Made by a program: the position numbers and the translations under genes
Shown here: positions 19,357 to 32,858 of the stretch, in pieces
Position numbering within the stretch: the first letter of the stretch is position 1
Layout of the letters: every line of letters begins with the position of its first letter
Notes under the pieces: generated by a model
Database searches by the model: none
Seen by the model: the letters and a program-made list of their open reading frames with translations, nothing else
What the model was told of the DNA's origin: nothing
NCBI GenBank assembly: GCA_037043015.1
Contig: CM073324.1
Coordinates: forward strand, 12,793,013 to 12,857,012
DNA length: 64,000 bases
Source: Bryum argenteum
Lineage: Eukaryota; Streptophyta; Bryopsida; Bryales; Bryaceae
Direction: 5' to 3'

Positions 19357-21597
19357 GGCGACGTACGAGCATCAACCATCAAATCGTCAAAGAAATTAAT
19401 CGTTTTAACGACTTCTTCGGTGCGTCAACACAACAGAACGACGACTGAAATAATGACATGTGCGCCGAACTTTGGGAGCGCTTTTCTTTTTTGGTGAATC
19501 TCTCAGGAATCTTCGCTTCCAATCATCGAGTCGCACAACATCAATCAATGCAAGAAATACAGGAGGAACGACGAGATTTCTGTTCCTGCAAGCTGGACGA
19601 GAGTACCATCCATGATTCCGGAGCAAAATGAAAAAAAAGTGGCGCAGAGCATCACTGTCTACAGGAAACTACTGTACGTAGTAGACTATCTTTTCATGAA
19701 CACCAATTTAGAGCGGCACACACTAGAATCACATGGAGCTTTGATTTGGCCGCAGGCATCATTCTCCGTAGGCCCGAGAACAATGGTCATTGTGGGCTAC
19801 AGTTCCCTTTAAATCAGTCACCTCGTGCCTGCCTCCGCCTTCTTACACTGCAGGCATGCCCTGGTCAATTGGTCATAGGGTGCACTTTAGGTTCACTTGT
19901 AAAATTATTACTCTGTATACGTTGACAATTTTAGGCTTTATTACTCTGTATATGTTGACCCATTTTAGGCTTTATTACTCTGTATATGTTGACCCATTTT
20001 AGGCTTTATTACTCTGCATACGTTGACCATTTGGTACTTATTATATTTTTCTCTTTGTTTCTTCTCTTAGCAAATGCTAAAGAATATTTCACATGCTAAA
20101 TAACAATGCTTTTAGTAACCTATCAAAATCTCCTTGTAATATCATCTCGTGCAACAAGGAAATGATTGAACATAATCAAGGGCATCATGATTCTTGGCAA
20201 CAAAGCCCAACAGTTCTTTGGTGACACTATTTGATTTAACTTTAAGACGAGGAATCGACGAACTTATCTGGTTTTGAGAATGTTCAGCCATTTACTTGCA
20301 GTTGTAAATGGGCTGTAACATGTATGGCCTAAAGAGAAACTTCTTTACAAGCAAGATTGGTGAAACATTCTCAAATCCGACATGATCTGTAGCTAGACTT
20401 GACGAGTTGCTCATGAAACTCAATGATACATCCGCTGTTTGGAATGTCAGAATAGATCGACTATTGCGACAAGAGCCCCACTGCAATAACTGCAAATATT
20501 CATTTGTGTCCAAAATAGAAAAGGAAAGTAAAAGAAGAATCTAAAGGTCCACAATTGGACTCCTATGGATGAGCGTTCCTCTTGTGCCATGGTTGCAGGC
20601 TTTTTCCAGGAGCAAATAATGCTTCCTACGCTTTGGCAGAACTTTCGCACATTATTAATATCGCCTCTCCTGACGGAGGTACATGTACGAGTTGTAGTAC
20701 CGGCTGAATGATCAATGCTTATCGATACGCCCCAAAGGAATAGAAGCTGCCTCAGTTCAACCTCCAATACGCAATTCGTATGCTTCTGTTGTGTACTGTA
20801 CATCCGTGAGATTGTCTCTTGTCGCCTTCGAAATTCTCGTCTTGCTTCTTTTGCTTCATTACCACATCGTGAAAAACCATAACCGGAATTGGATGATCAA
20901 ACGCAGCTTACCCTTGTGGCTCTTAACCACGACATCAACATGCTAGACTCTCAGTATCAACTGTGGTTCTTCTAATTAGAAGGGCTGTAGTGAAAATAAG
21001 CACGGCCAAAGGAAAAATGCTGAATTTTGGGAGAAGAGCGATTGGCTGTTACCTCGCATTTGAGCATGGTCTTGCACGCATTGTTGAAGCTAAACACTCC
21101 TGCAAGCCATGGTGAGCGGGAATTTCAAGCGGGCTCTACATAGATCGGATGTAGATTCGTTAGCTTACATCAGTCTCTCCCATTCATTGATTGGTAATTA
21201 ATGTTTTTGAGAACCACAACGCGAAGACTGTCAAGCTTACATACCACTTAGTGTACAATTTGTTGACTTTGACGTTTTCCACTATCAATATGACAAAGAA
21301 GAAACTGGAAAACTTACAGTGCAGACTGAAACAGTAGTTTACCGGAATCTGCACTGGATTACTCTAGCATTTGTCCACCAATGCACATAAAAGTTCTCAT
21401 TATTACAGCCCAGACCTTGAAGTAGCGCTTTTGGGCATAGAAGGACGAGGCCAAATCAAGACCACCACCTTACGCACAATTCAAGTGTCTTGCACAAACA
21501 TATGTAATATACAGCAGGAGTATACACATGCTACTCCTGCAACATCGCTGCAGCTCCCATTAAGTAACCGCGACAATCGAAAGCATCGGAGCCTGGT
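19357..21597. other. Intergenic, no gene recognised
   Basis: No convincing coding region on either strand. It contains a 33/34-bp tandem repeat at 19905-20040. The right end is probably 3'UTR of the phosphoglycerate mutase gene. Confidence 0.55.
19905..20040. repeat. 33/34-bp tandem repeat, 4 copies
   Basis: TTATTACTCTGTATATGTTG-type units start-to-start at 19911, 19944, 19978 and 20012 (CTCTG anchor). The unit ends with CCATTTTAGGC. Spacing is 33, 34 and 34 bp. Confidence 0.93.
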
Positions 21598-23425
21598 TCA
21601 AGCTTGCACGGGAGCCATGGCCATGTAGTGCTTGATAACGCCCATCATCTCACTGCCAGTGAAGCGGCCAAGGCAGCCGCGAGCAGCAGCAATCTCACCG
21701 AACGTTGCAACCGAGTCACCAGCAACAGCCTTCACGTTCCCGGGGGAACTTTCGTCCACCACAATGGGCGTCTCCGCAAGCTCAGCCACTGTAGGAAGCT
21801 TGAACGGGGTCAGATCAGTCGCAAGCACCGCTGCCTCTCCACCTTTGGCTTTCACGAAGTCCTGCACATGGCAAATGGTGAACGGCACAGGCTCGTAGCT
21901 GTGATCTCCATACTCCACTGGTGTGGAATGATCCCCTGTAATGCAAATTGAGTACTTTATTCCAGTCTGCTTCTCTGCTTCCAACAGCAGGCGCGCTAGT
22001 TGGGCTACCATGGTGTCTACTGCCTCGAAAGCCCTCACTTTGAGCTTCATGTTCTTGTCGTGACCACAGTCATCGATTGCCTGCATCAAGCGCAGATGAA
22101 TGAGCCACTGCAGTGAATTCATGAGAAGGAATAATGAGTAGTTTTTTGTTTGTTACCTTGACGTGCAAGAATCCGAAGTCATAACCACCTTCGTATCCTG
22201 GTTTGCTTTCTTCCTCACCGGGGACGAGGACGTTCGGTGGAGGCGCCAGAGGCGCAGCCAAAGCTTTCGCAATTGCCGTCGCCTTGTTCGTCAGAAGCGT
22301 TCGATAATCACCAGTTGTCCCTGGCGCTTCCAGAATGTCAATTCCGAGTGATAAGCCCAGTCCTGCAATGATCTTCGTTGGCGCTACCATGCACGGGCGT
22401 AGACCTTGCACCTCCTGGAACGTTGGCACCTGTGGACGAGAATGTACCAAATTGTAAGAGTGAGGAGAGTGGTACTATTACGATTGACGGATTGGTTTGA
22501 ACGTACATCGATGCGGATGCCGCACCCTCGCAGAAGCACGAGATTGGCAATAGCTTTGCCCTCTTTTTGGCGCTCCGCATTGAGAGGATGTACCCTCAAA
22601 ATGCTGCGAATCACATCTGAGAGCTCATTCACGACATTCGCCGTATGTGCTGCCTCTTTGGTGTCATCCAGTGGCTTCACCTTGAGCAAGAGACGATGAT
22701 CCTTCAAAGGATCGGATCCTGAAATGTTGCCACTCAAGCCTGGGCCGCTCACTACGACCCCACATCTGTGCTCAGTTGCATACCTGCACACACATCCCAC
22801 ACAAATTTATCCACCGCCCGACCTTGTGATGATACTATTTCTGACTATGGAAAAACCCTAATTGGGTATGTACCTCACAGAGACTTTGTATTGAGGGTAG
22901 GACGGCAGCTTGAGGCCGTTGAGGGCTGCGCACAGAATAGGACCAGGCTCTTCAAAGTGGCGATCAGCTCGACGACTAGTCACCACGCCTGTCTCCTCAT
23001 CTATTGTTGCAAAATTGCTCTACAAGAACATAGCATCAAAATAGTGAATTCTTAAACCCTAGTCCCTCAACTGAATGTCAGAATTGAATGCTCGATCACA
23101 ACGCGGCGAGGGCACAAACCTTGAAGGCGATGTCGCCAGGGACCATTGCCAAACCGGCACCAAGAGATTCAAAGGCGCCACGGCCGCGGTAATAGATCCG
23201 GGGGTTATACCCCAGCAAAGAGAGGTGCGCCGTGTCGCTGCCACATCCTAAGCCCGGCTCCACGGGATCCATCAACCCGCTCACGCCCCCGCTTGCTAAC
23301 GCATCGAGGTTGGGCGTCTTGGCCGCTTCCACAGGCGATTTGAATCCCAAGGAGGGAATGGCCACATCGCCCAATCCGTCCACGAGAATGAACGCCACGC
23401 GCGACTTCACACCATCTTCTCCCAT
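21598..23425 (-). CDS. Cofactor-independent phosphoglycerate mutase, archaeal (ApgM) type
   Basis: Five exons in phase give 494 residues: 23120-23425, 22874-23019, 22507-22783, 22157-22429 and 21598-22080. Alkaline-phosphatase-superfamily motifs are visible: AFILVDGLGD near the start (metal-binding Asp), KTPNLDALASGG, then GLGCGSDTAHLSLLGYNP with the Ser nucleophile, and ICITGDHSTPVEYGDH near the C-terminus with metal ligands. The enzyme interconverts 3- and 2-phosphoglycerate without 2,3-bisphosphoglycerate. Plants also have an unrelated-length bacterial-type iPGM of about 560 residues; this is the shorter archaeal-type paralogue. No transit peptide is evident, so it is likely cytosolic. The start at 23425 gives the conserved short N-terminus. 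Confidence 0.9.
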
Positions 23426-25674
23426 GGCGATCTCAACTGCAGATTCCCTGGGAGATGAAGCAGCAGAGAATGTGAGAAGTAGGCGGGATTCTGAGGTGGG
23501 TTTGAAAGATTGAGAATGTGGATTGGCAAATTTGCCGAAGAAGAGGGTGAAGAAGTTGAACTATTCAGATGGCGATCCCGATCGATCTGCGAGGAAGATG
23601 ATTGCAATTCGTTTACCGAGTATGTCGTCGTCTAACTCGTCTTCCTTCGTCGGTGACGATGCTCACCAGTCAACGCGGTCTTAGGACCACGGTTTTGGGG
23701 ATGGAAGATTAGGTCGTGCTCAAAAGATGATACTGTATTAGTTAAGGTAAGCAGACTGCACGAGGGCGGCCTGAGGCAGCATGTGCAACCTTCCGTGGAT
23801 GAAACTTGTCGCCTTCAACAGTGCTAAAATAGTGAATGGAGGCGTGTGTAAGCTTACTGAACTTGGCTTGGCTTGGCTTGGTTTTCCCCTAGCGATGTGC
23901 TTTGCCACCTTCAAGAAAGCATGAAAGGGAATTCATGATAAATATGGTGAATTGATGTTGCTGTGTGCCTCGCTCGATGAACCGATCGGCCAGTTGAAGC
24001 CAACTTACAAGGGTGAATGGAAAGATGCTTGGATGGAGGTTCGTGGCTTTGATCCAGAACTTCGGCCAAATCCTGGGTTTTACCGAAATCCATAGTCATA
24101 CGCTTGTAAGATAAAGTTTTGAGGGTTTTTACAATGTAAACTTCTCACACATCAACTTCCCTCCGTTACTCTATGCTCACTGAGCTTCAAGTAATGAATT
24201 TTGTGAAACATTAGTCTTCACATACAGCAATCATGAGCATGTTTTACAACTGTAGTAGAAGTTAGCAATTTTTAATGTGCACATCATTCTTCAAAAGAAG
24301 AATTGCATCGGTGAGCTCAGAACTATTTCAGCGTTTCCGGTGGAGGTACGATTATATTCAATTTCTGCATTCTTACACAGGTGTCAGATTGATTACACAG
24401 GCGTCAACATGACATACTAAGTTAGCGACCTGTGCGGCAACACAACTCAGCTGGAACGTCCAGAACCATATGTTCAAGTGCATTCTGTCAAGAGAGCTCT
24501 CACACTCTCTTATTGACATAGCTGAAATCTACTACCCGCAAAGCTGTAGCTGGAACCTCATAGTGCGGGTGGCTTAACCAGGAACCTTGCATCTCGATAT
24601 CCCCACGATATTCGGTTGCTGCCCCTTGAGAAAATCTCACTACAATGAAGGGACGCCAACCACCACCTACATAGCGAGATCAATGTCACTGTTGCTGAAA
24701 GACACACATGAAAGATCCCCAAATCCGCATGGGAGTAGCTTAAATTCTGCAGACCAATGACGAGCGTAAAGATTGTCAGCATCCTCTCTTCGTCAGCCAC
24801 AGCACTTGGAGAAGAAGAAGCAGCAGGGAGTCGGCGTTCGTCTAGTGTCGAAAGGAAGCAAAAATGCTTAAAAATGCAATATGAGTGAGTTTCCAACCCT
24901 CGGCGAGCAGGAAGAAATGTCGTAGGAGGCTGCCGAAAATGGTGACGGAGACGAGAACACACAGAGGCGAGCCGGTGCGTCAGAGAGCAATCAATAGCGA
25001 TACTCATGCACCTCCAGCCTATCAAAACCCCGGCCGATTCCCAATAAATGCACTTTGGTCACGGACATGGATGCCCTAGAACGGGCTTAGTTGCAGAGAG
25101 TACCGGCGGTTACTTTGGTAACACAGAGGTAAATATGAGAAATTAACGGATACAATTCGAAACCAGGAAAATATACCTATCAAATTTTCATGATAGGTTC
25201 TAAATCTAGTTCGAAATAGGAGTGTGAAACCGATGTGTATACCCAAAAACCTGTTGAATGTGCGAATCATAGGAAAATTACTGGTGAAGCTAAGAGAACT
25301 CCCCGAACCCCCTGTTCCAAAGTTCCGCATCGATGATCGCAGTCGCTCGTCCAAGGAAGATCCTCAAAACGAAACCCTGGTGTCGACCTGCTCAAATGGC
25401 TGTGCAAAACTCGCTGCCAAAAATAACAGCAGTGCAGAAGTCAGACGTCCATGTAGAGTATATAAGTCGTTTCGCAAAGAAGCACTATAGGTGACTGGGG
25501 CATTGCTTTCTCGAATGCAAACGATGAGATTTTCGATGAAAAAACAGTTGCAGCTTCCCAAGCACAACACGCTTGTACACTAAACAGACACAAACTAGTC
25601 ACGTGCTTCAATAACCTGCTAAATTTACACTCAGTATAATAATGTGTGCTGCATGTCTGCTTGATGACGTGTAT
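23426..25674. other. Intergenic, no gene recognised
   Basis: No coding region with family resemblance. A short TTGGC pentamer run (CTTGGCTTGGCTTGG) occurs near 23863-23881. Small open frames are not supported. Confidence 0.55.
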
Positions 25675-28600
25675 TCATGCAGGTTCAGCTCCCTCCGACG
25701 ATTCTAACATCCGCACGCATTCCACCATAGTGGGTCGACTAGAAGGCTCCTGTTACATGTGCAAGTCAATTCATCAACCTCACCTGAAAATTCCCTTCCA
25801 CATCTCGTGCATACCACTAGATTATCACATATCTAGATAAAGATTCACCCAGCTTATTAGAAAGTGACAGAGCCAAGAACTGTTTCACCGAAGTACGTAC
25901 ATGGCGTGACCCTGAGTTAACAAGCCTTGTGTCATTCACGAACGACTATCATTCATGAAAAGTGATGAATCTGACCTCTTTGCACGAGCTTAAAACACAA
26001 ACAAGGAAGAGAACCAGCGAGTAGGCAAGCAGTGCACATTGGACTAACCTGAGAAGTGCACCTGAGGGCCAACTTGATCAGACTCCCAACCTCATGGCCA
26101 TTGTAATCTGCAAGTCTAGGGTCAATGCACTCCCAAACTCTTCCCTGTTCCAACTTCATCTTCACATGTTCTCCTACCAGAACGGCGGCTCCATGAACTA
26201 CTTCGCAGGGTTTTTGACCTGTTACAAGCTCCAATAGCACGACCCCGAAGCTGTAAACGTCACACTTCTCAGAAACACGTAGGCTCCCACAAGCCAATTC
26301 GGGAGCCACGTAAGCGAGCGTTTCGTGGTATAATCGGCTCGATATGTACTTGTTCTGAATAGGTAGGAATTTTCTAAGCCCATAATCGCTGATCTTTGGC
26401 TGGAACTGATCGTCCAAAAGAATGTTTGCCGACGTCAGATTGAAATGCATTATAGGTGGTCTGCATCATGGTTAATGGAAATATGAATAACTTAGATCGT
26501 GATTGCCATCAGCGACAAAGATGTCACCAAACAAAGCGATATAACATTCAGTGTCATCCAAGAGAGTAATGGTTCAACTGGATTTATGGAGCGAATTGAT
26601 TGAGACATTCAAGTACACAGACTCTGATTACTAGGACCGGTTTAGATCTGAAAAGCATCTAGAGAAGTGTCAACTTGAGAATCTTTTACCAGAATCATTC
26701 ATGAACATATAAAATCCTCGCAATGAGTGGGAATTGGATTCTGGTAATGAAAAGGTTCCGTGAAAGTTTCGGCAATCGAGTGTAATTCATGTCATGCGTA
26801 AACTTATCATCAGAAACGTGAGCCACCGTTTTTGCATGCGACGTACCTGTGTACACTGTGGAGATGTTCCAGGCCTCGCGCTATACCTAGCCCGATGTTG
26901 AAACGCTGCAACCAAGTTAGGGTCGAGGCCTTAGGCTTTCGCTCGTGCAGATGAAAATAGAGGGTTCTATTCGCAACAAATTCCCACAATATAAGCTTCG
27001 ATGTAGATGACGAGTAGTAACCTCGAAGCTCCACCAGGTGTTGGTGTCGTAGATTCTTCATACTAAGCATGTCAGCCTCAAACTCCTCGGGGTCTCTCAG
27101 CCTTTTCAGAGTGCGCAACTTCTTTACAGCTATTGGTACCCCATCCCTTCCAGTTGCTTTAAAAACAGCTCCAATGGAACCGCTCCCAATGATTCTACTG
27201 CCATCGATCAGAGTGCCAACTTCCTCCCAGGCGCTTTCCTCATGGGTCGGAGAATGAACGCCATCAAAGAGGATTAATTTGCCCGCTCCTGGTGTAGGGC
27301 TGCTCAAGCCGTCCATGGGCTTCTCCTCATGGTTCCCCAGGTTTGATTTCTCATTCTTTCTTCTCCGAATAAGTACGCTAAGAATTGAAATGACCAATAC
27401 ACTCACAGCAATCGTCGCTGTAATCGCGATGGCAATGATTGCTGTGCTGGTGAGTAAAGGTCGTCGCTTATATTTCGCGTCACTCAAAATTGTAGGTGGA
27501 GTTCTGATTGGAGGTGGCGCAAGTGACCTCGGTGGTGGCCACACAGGTGACTCAACTTCTATACATGGCGTTGTCCAAGGTGCCCCACATAGATTGGGGT
27601 TCCCAAGAAATGACTTAAATCCAAATTGTACTAAAGAATTATTTCTTGGTATTCTACCAGACAGATTGTTATAAGAGACATTAAAGATGGCCAATAGAGA
27701 CAAATTCCCCAAAGCAGCTGGGATGCCTCCTTTCAGCGTATTGTTTTCCAAGTCGAGTTCTCTAAGATTCGAGAGCTTACCGAAATCTGCTGGTATGCTA
27801 CCGTTTAAGTTATTGACGGACAGATCCCTGCGCACACGGCAATATCAAGGATGTTATGAAGGAGAGCTTTATCTGGGGCGAACTATCATTTTCTCTAGGT
27901 TACAAATTCTCGTTGCAGCAATGTATCTTTGCTCGCTTAAGGTGAAATGGTGCGTTAGGATACATGGTTTTAGCGTGTCTTCGAGTGCCATAATTGTGTC
28001 TTCGCACACATTCTCAATAACTATGACCCACATAAATTCGAGGCTTTCGACGAGCGCCATCGCCAGAATATGTCCAAATTTTACGAACTGTTAAGTAGTA
28101 ACTTCCCGGAATGAAGAACTAGAGTACACTGGTGTTCGGAGAACTTACAGTATTTGCAATGCTGTGCAGTTCGCAAGGGCAGAAGGAATGCCACCATCAA
28201 GTCTCATATTTGAGAGGTCGAGAATCTCCAGTGCCTTAAGGTTTCCAATCTCTGAAGGTATATTTCCATGTATTCCGTTGTTTCTCAATACTAGGGCACT
28301 CAAGGCAGTCATTCCGCTGATATTTCCTGGAAAGTCACCAACTAGCTGATTGCTACTTGCATCTAAGGACATAAGTCCTGCAAGTAATCCGATGTCCGGA
28401 GGTAGGGATCCATTGAGCCGGTTATTTGCTAAATTTAGGGATACGAGTTGAGTACAGTTACTCAACACTTGAGGGATATCACCTTCAAACATATTCTGAG
28501 CTAGGTTCAAACCACGGAGCGATCTACAGCCAACTCCGTCAAGCCGAATCCTTCCTGAAAAAGTGTTCCAGGAGAGATCGAGGTGCTGTAGGCTGGGCAG

Positions 28601-29758
28601 CGAGACGATTTCTTCAGGAACCTCCCCAGAGAGGAGGTTGCTATTCAGAGACAGCTGTTTTAAACCCTGAAGTAGATTGAGTTCCAGAGGCAAACGCCCG
28701 CTAAAAACATTGTCACCCATATTAAGATAGGTGAGAGCTGAAAGGTTCCCAAGGACCGACGGTATGTGTCCTGATAAACTATTCCTTTGAATATTAATGT
28801 AACTGAGATCCTTAAGGTTGCTCAGATCAACTGAGATGTTGCCTTGTAATGAATTTGCAGAAAAATCGAACCCAGTGAGCTTCTCGCATCTACGAAGACT
28901 GTCTGGAAGGGAACCACCCAGCCTGTTCTGGGCGAACGACACGAACCGCAGACGACGGCAGGTTCGGAATATCGACTCAGGAATTTGGCCCGAGAGGTCG
29001 TTATACGACAGGTCGAGTATTTTTAAGTTAGAAAGATGGCCGAGCGCCCCTGGTATACTCCCCGAAAGTCTGTTGTGGTCCAGTTTCAGCTTCCAAAGAC
29101 TTCCTGTTACAGAATTTCAAACACGTCGCAACAGAAAAACTCACGTGTTTGTTTTTTGAACGAACTTAATTTATGAAATCAACCTGCAATACCTTATCCT
29201 GAGAAACAGCTTAATTCGATGAAAAATCTGAGTACTGGGCGCCTTAAAGGAACTGTTCAACTAGACAGGTGGAAGATATGCAAAAGACATGCATACAAGC
29301 AAAAACTTGCACGCTGTACATAATGAAGGACAAATAAACTGTGTTATCAGGAATATCCAAGTCATCTTGCATCGCTTACCGATCTCTGAGAGTTGCGGTG
29401 GTATTACACCAGAAAAGTTGTTCTCGGACAGACTCAAAGTTCTCAATCTTGGTAATCTTTGCAATTCTGGAGAGATTACCCCAGACAAGTTGCTACGGTG
29501 AAGATTAATCCCACTTATGTGGAAGTTCTTATCACAGCTTATACCGTACCACTCACATGGATATGGATCCTCAGGTTGCCAAGTTCTCAAAACCCCGTTC
29601 GGATCAGAAATTGCGTTTCTGAAGTCCAAGAGAGCCCATCCCTCATCGGTAACAACGGCTTCCACCACGTTGATGTTCCCGAGCAAGAAGATCAGAGCTA
29701 CCAGAATGGCCGATTGATGGTAACTTCCCCAATTGTGCACCTGTGCAGCTATTGTCAT
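25675..29758 (-). CDS. LRR receptor-like kinase with degenerate catalytic loop (PXC2/At3g28040-like)
   Basis: Five exons in phase give 933 residues: 29380-29758, 28149-29103, 26847-27827, 26049-26460 and 25675-25749. Order: signal peptide (to about residue 36, ILVALIFLLGNINVVEA), LRRNT domain with PYPCEWYGISC, about 18 leucine-rich repeats, a cap CNP-type pair (GNPNLCGAPW), a Pro-rich juxtamembrane part, a transmembrane helix at about 570-595, then the kinase. The glycine loop (GSGSIGAVF) and ATP Lys (IAVKKL) are present. The catalytic loop reads HFNLTSANILL, so the HRD Asp and Lys are replaced, and DFG is DYG. It is therefore expected to be a pseudokinase or very weak kinase, as in its flowering-plant relatives. 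It would sit at the plasma membrane as a receptor or co-receptor; ligand unknown. Confidence 0.92.
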
Positions 29759-31729
29759 GACTGCCAGGCAAAAGCATTTATTCTTGCATCGTCTGTGCAG
29801 CAGAGCAAATGAGACACACAGCTATGCAGGACTATCTTTGTGAGCTCCATGTCGCTAATCTGAATCCATTGTTTGTTTTGCAGGTCAATCTTAGCCTTGG
29901 CCAGCGTCAGAAGTGCAACCACAATTCCTTCTGTGCCGATTCACAGTTTGCCAATTCCTGCACCAACATCACTTGTCATCACCACTGGTAATTGCCCCGA
30001 AAATTGTGCTACCATCTGCAGCGTCAAATCTTTCAAATCCCTGGTTACTCATCACTTTATTTTACACAGTGGAATTTCACAGCCGATTCCGTCCGAGTCA
30101 AGGTCAACGTCGGATATTGTGAGTATGTTCTGATAGATATTTTAACAATATATGTTGAAGTATGAAGAAATTGTAGCGATTCCTTTAAAACTTCAGCCGT
30201 AGTTGAAATTCCTAGGCAGGTGTATGCTGCACTGAGAAAGCATGGCAATACGTCCTCCATCGTTCTCTCAAGGGCAGCTGCTACATATTTATGACTTTAG
30301 AACTATGTATTCCCTGAAGTAATAGTTAATTGTAACTAAAATCAACGTTCCTACCAAGTCAAGCTTCAGCACTTCAGTTCAGAAAGCTCAGCAGAATCAA
30401 TGTCCAACAATAACTCGTGGTGACAAAATTACATCGTCACAAATCCTAATCGGCGTGTCCAGATAGTACAAGGAGCATGACGAGAAAAACGAAGAACGAG
30501 ACCGTAATTACAGCAAATGCCAGTGTCATTATGGATATAAACCACAATGCCTCCAGAGTAACCGACGCTCTCTGTTAGAATATGCCTCTCAGTGGCCGAA
30601 TAGGTGTCTGCCGTATTTGACATATGGGCCTAGTGTCAACACGAGGCCCAGGACGACGCATAGGACGACCAAGAATGTAACCACACACATGAAAGAGGGC
30701 ATTACCGACATTGTGAATGATCTTTAGACCTCTGAAAATCATCATTGACAAACTAAAAGAACATACCTAACAATGTCACTACTATGATCCCTACTGCACT
30801 CTGGCATCATGATGTCAACAGCACGAAATAACCATAGTTTATGACAGTTCCTTCTTAAACTTAAGGATTCTAACCGCCATCAATTCCCACGCAACTCATC
30901 AATCTAGCTATCAATGAAGAACCGTGGACTACATCAATTACTCTTCTTCCTTCTCTCGACCCCTTTATTAAGCCTTCAAGCTGCCAATGAAGAACGCTTG
31001 CTAAAAGAAACAATTCCTCAGAAAATTTACCCGCTCACAATAAGCAAGAGCTTTGCTAACAAACAGCAGAAGAATTCCTCACATAAGCATAGCGGAGACC
31101 GCCTTTGCACGTCGAAAATGACACCGCCACGCCAGGAATAAAAAACGAAAATCTGAAAAGAAATCGTGAGTATCGAACGCGCGCTTCAAACGTGATAAAC
31201 GAGAAACAGCGACGCGTAGAGGGGCGAAAGAGTAAAAGTCAGATGGAGCTACCAACTGTCTCTAAAAAAAAATTGCTCACAGAGACACCTAAAATGTTTC
31301 CAAACATCCGTAAAGGTCTACAGATATTCGCGAAAGTGGAAAAGAAAGGTTCTGTCGCAAATCGCCATAGCTCTATATCAAATTGCGAGCACGATTGAAA
31401 GTGACGGAAGACACAAGCCGATGAGCTTCTTCAAATTAACGCACCCGCAGTCAGGTATTATGAATTTGCTCGTCGAAGACTGAAATTCCGAAACGCTTCC
31501 GCGTGACGATCCTCACGAGTTGGTTAGAAAATATACTCCGCTTAATCCGCAATTGTGGAGCAGAAACTCCTCCCTGAAGGTCGTGATTAACGAAGTGCTC
31601 GTAATTAAGACAAGGATTAGTGGTAACCTCGGAGGGATGGATGACCATGACGGATGGGGCTTCAGTGGATGGATGTAAGTAACGGTCGCCATGTCAGCAT
31701 CACGACTTTCCCCGAAATTGTGGCAGTAC
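29759..31729. other. Intergenic, mostly without gene
   Basis: The 5' flank of the receptor kinase and further right. Apart from two short hydrophobic frames at 30440-30702, I see no coding region. Lys-rich frames at 30914-31398 on + have no family resemblance. Confidence 0.5.
30589..30702 (-). CDS. Possible 37-residue single-pass membrane peptide
   Basis: The frame starts MPSFMCVVTFLVVLCVVLGL and forms one clear hydrophobic helix followed by a basic end (KYGRHLFGH). One frame over, directly downstream to about 30452, is a second hydrophobic stretch (LAFAVITVSFFVFLVMLLVL) ending SGHAD before a stop. The two could be halves of one small two-helix protein split by a shift. No family recognised; weakly supported. 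Confidence 0.2.
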   Translation of the reverse strand: MPSFMCVVTFLVVLCVVLGLVLTLGPYVKYGRHLFGH

Positions 31730-31995
31730 TGCCGCAGTACTGTTGCAGTACTGCGGGCAACCGTTAACAGTATAGTACATACGTTGTACAGCGGCAGTAC
31801 TGTGGTAAATACGTCAATTGCAGTGTAGTTGCAGTACTGAAATTGATCCAAATTTTGTGCACTTTACTATGCTTTCTTTGTATTGTTGCAGTACTGTAAT
31901 TAGATCGATAATCTATTGTTGCAATTCTGTTCAACAATACCGACTTTGAACCGTTTTCGAAGGGATGCAGTATTGCAGCAGTATTGAAACAATTG
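31730..31995 (+). repeat. Left GCAGTACTGC-rich inverted arm
   Basis: Many copies of the palindrome-like GCAGTACTGC and variants, notably at 31723-31758, 31793-31800, 31829-31838 and 31888-31897. It pairs in inverted orientation with 33690-33942. Confidence 0.6.
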
Positions 31996-32399
31996 AATGT
32001 AATGTTCAGAATAGTGGATTGAATAATATCTAAATTATCCCACTGAGTAGATATTGGACAATTCGAAATGTTCTTATGCATTAGATTTTGAGATCATTCA
32101 CATGTTTCGCATAAATACATGCCACATAACTCAAATTGTGTCAAAAACAATACATTTATTGGTATTTCAGATGGGTACAAAATTCCATTCACTACTATCT
32201 TTCAGAACCCGCAAGATCTACAAGATTCATTCTCCTGGTTCGAACGCTACTCGCATCTTCTGCTGCACTTTGCACAAGTATTATGGCATGGCATTACACA
32301 AGATGTCCATCAAGAGTAAGCAATACCAGGAGCGTCGTTCTCTGTGTCCAGTACCGTGAAGCGAACGCCTACCCATCCCTGACCTGTACTTAATGGCAA

Positions 32400-32580
32400 C
32401 TAAGATGTCGTCGCAGCTAAAAGGGTAGACAGGATTTCACCCATAGTCTGCACATCCCGCTCCTTCTGCATGGCGGCCGAATCCTTCTCTCCCCCAGACT
32501 CCAACACCGCTGCATCCAGAACCAGCTTCTGCTTCGCGATTCTAAATATACTCTCGTCCACCGTCCCATTCGTCACCAGC
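32400..32580 (-). pseudogene. Last exon of a CHR19/ETL1 (SMARCAD1-type) SNF2 helicase, isolated
   Basis: After an intact acceptor (tgtgtgcag) the frame reads LVTNGTVDESIFRIAKQKLV then LDAAVLESGG and TMGEILSTLLAA before a stop. This is the C-terminal end of SNF2-family remodellers of the ETL1/CHR19 type. No upstream helicase exons are present; the next sequence upstream is an amino-acid transporter fragment. The exon itself is unbroken, so it may be a recent copy. Function as a protein is unlikely. Confidence 0.75.
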
Positions 32581-32858
32581 CTGCACACACCCATCGCTCC
32601 ACTATCACCCTCGCATTCAACAATAGTTCAAAAATCATGATCCCAACAGACACCGAAAATTGGAGGGCAGCGAGGCCGAACGTTTCGCTTTTATTGTACA
32701 GAGGCTCCAGCTGCAAGGGTTGCTGTTTTCAGTAGACAAATTCGTATATCATACTTGTTTGATGTAATAATGCACACATAAATAATGTACACACTTACGT
32801 ATCAACTAAGCAATTCTGAATTCTAACCAAGGTACATATGATTCAGTTTGATTGTGCT

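Noticed and set aside
22406-23513. Plus-strand frames across the phosphoglycerate mutase gene
   Set aside because: Shadows of GC-rich coding exons; the minus strand carries the conserved motifs.
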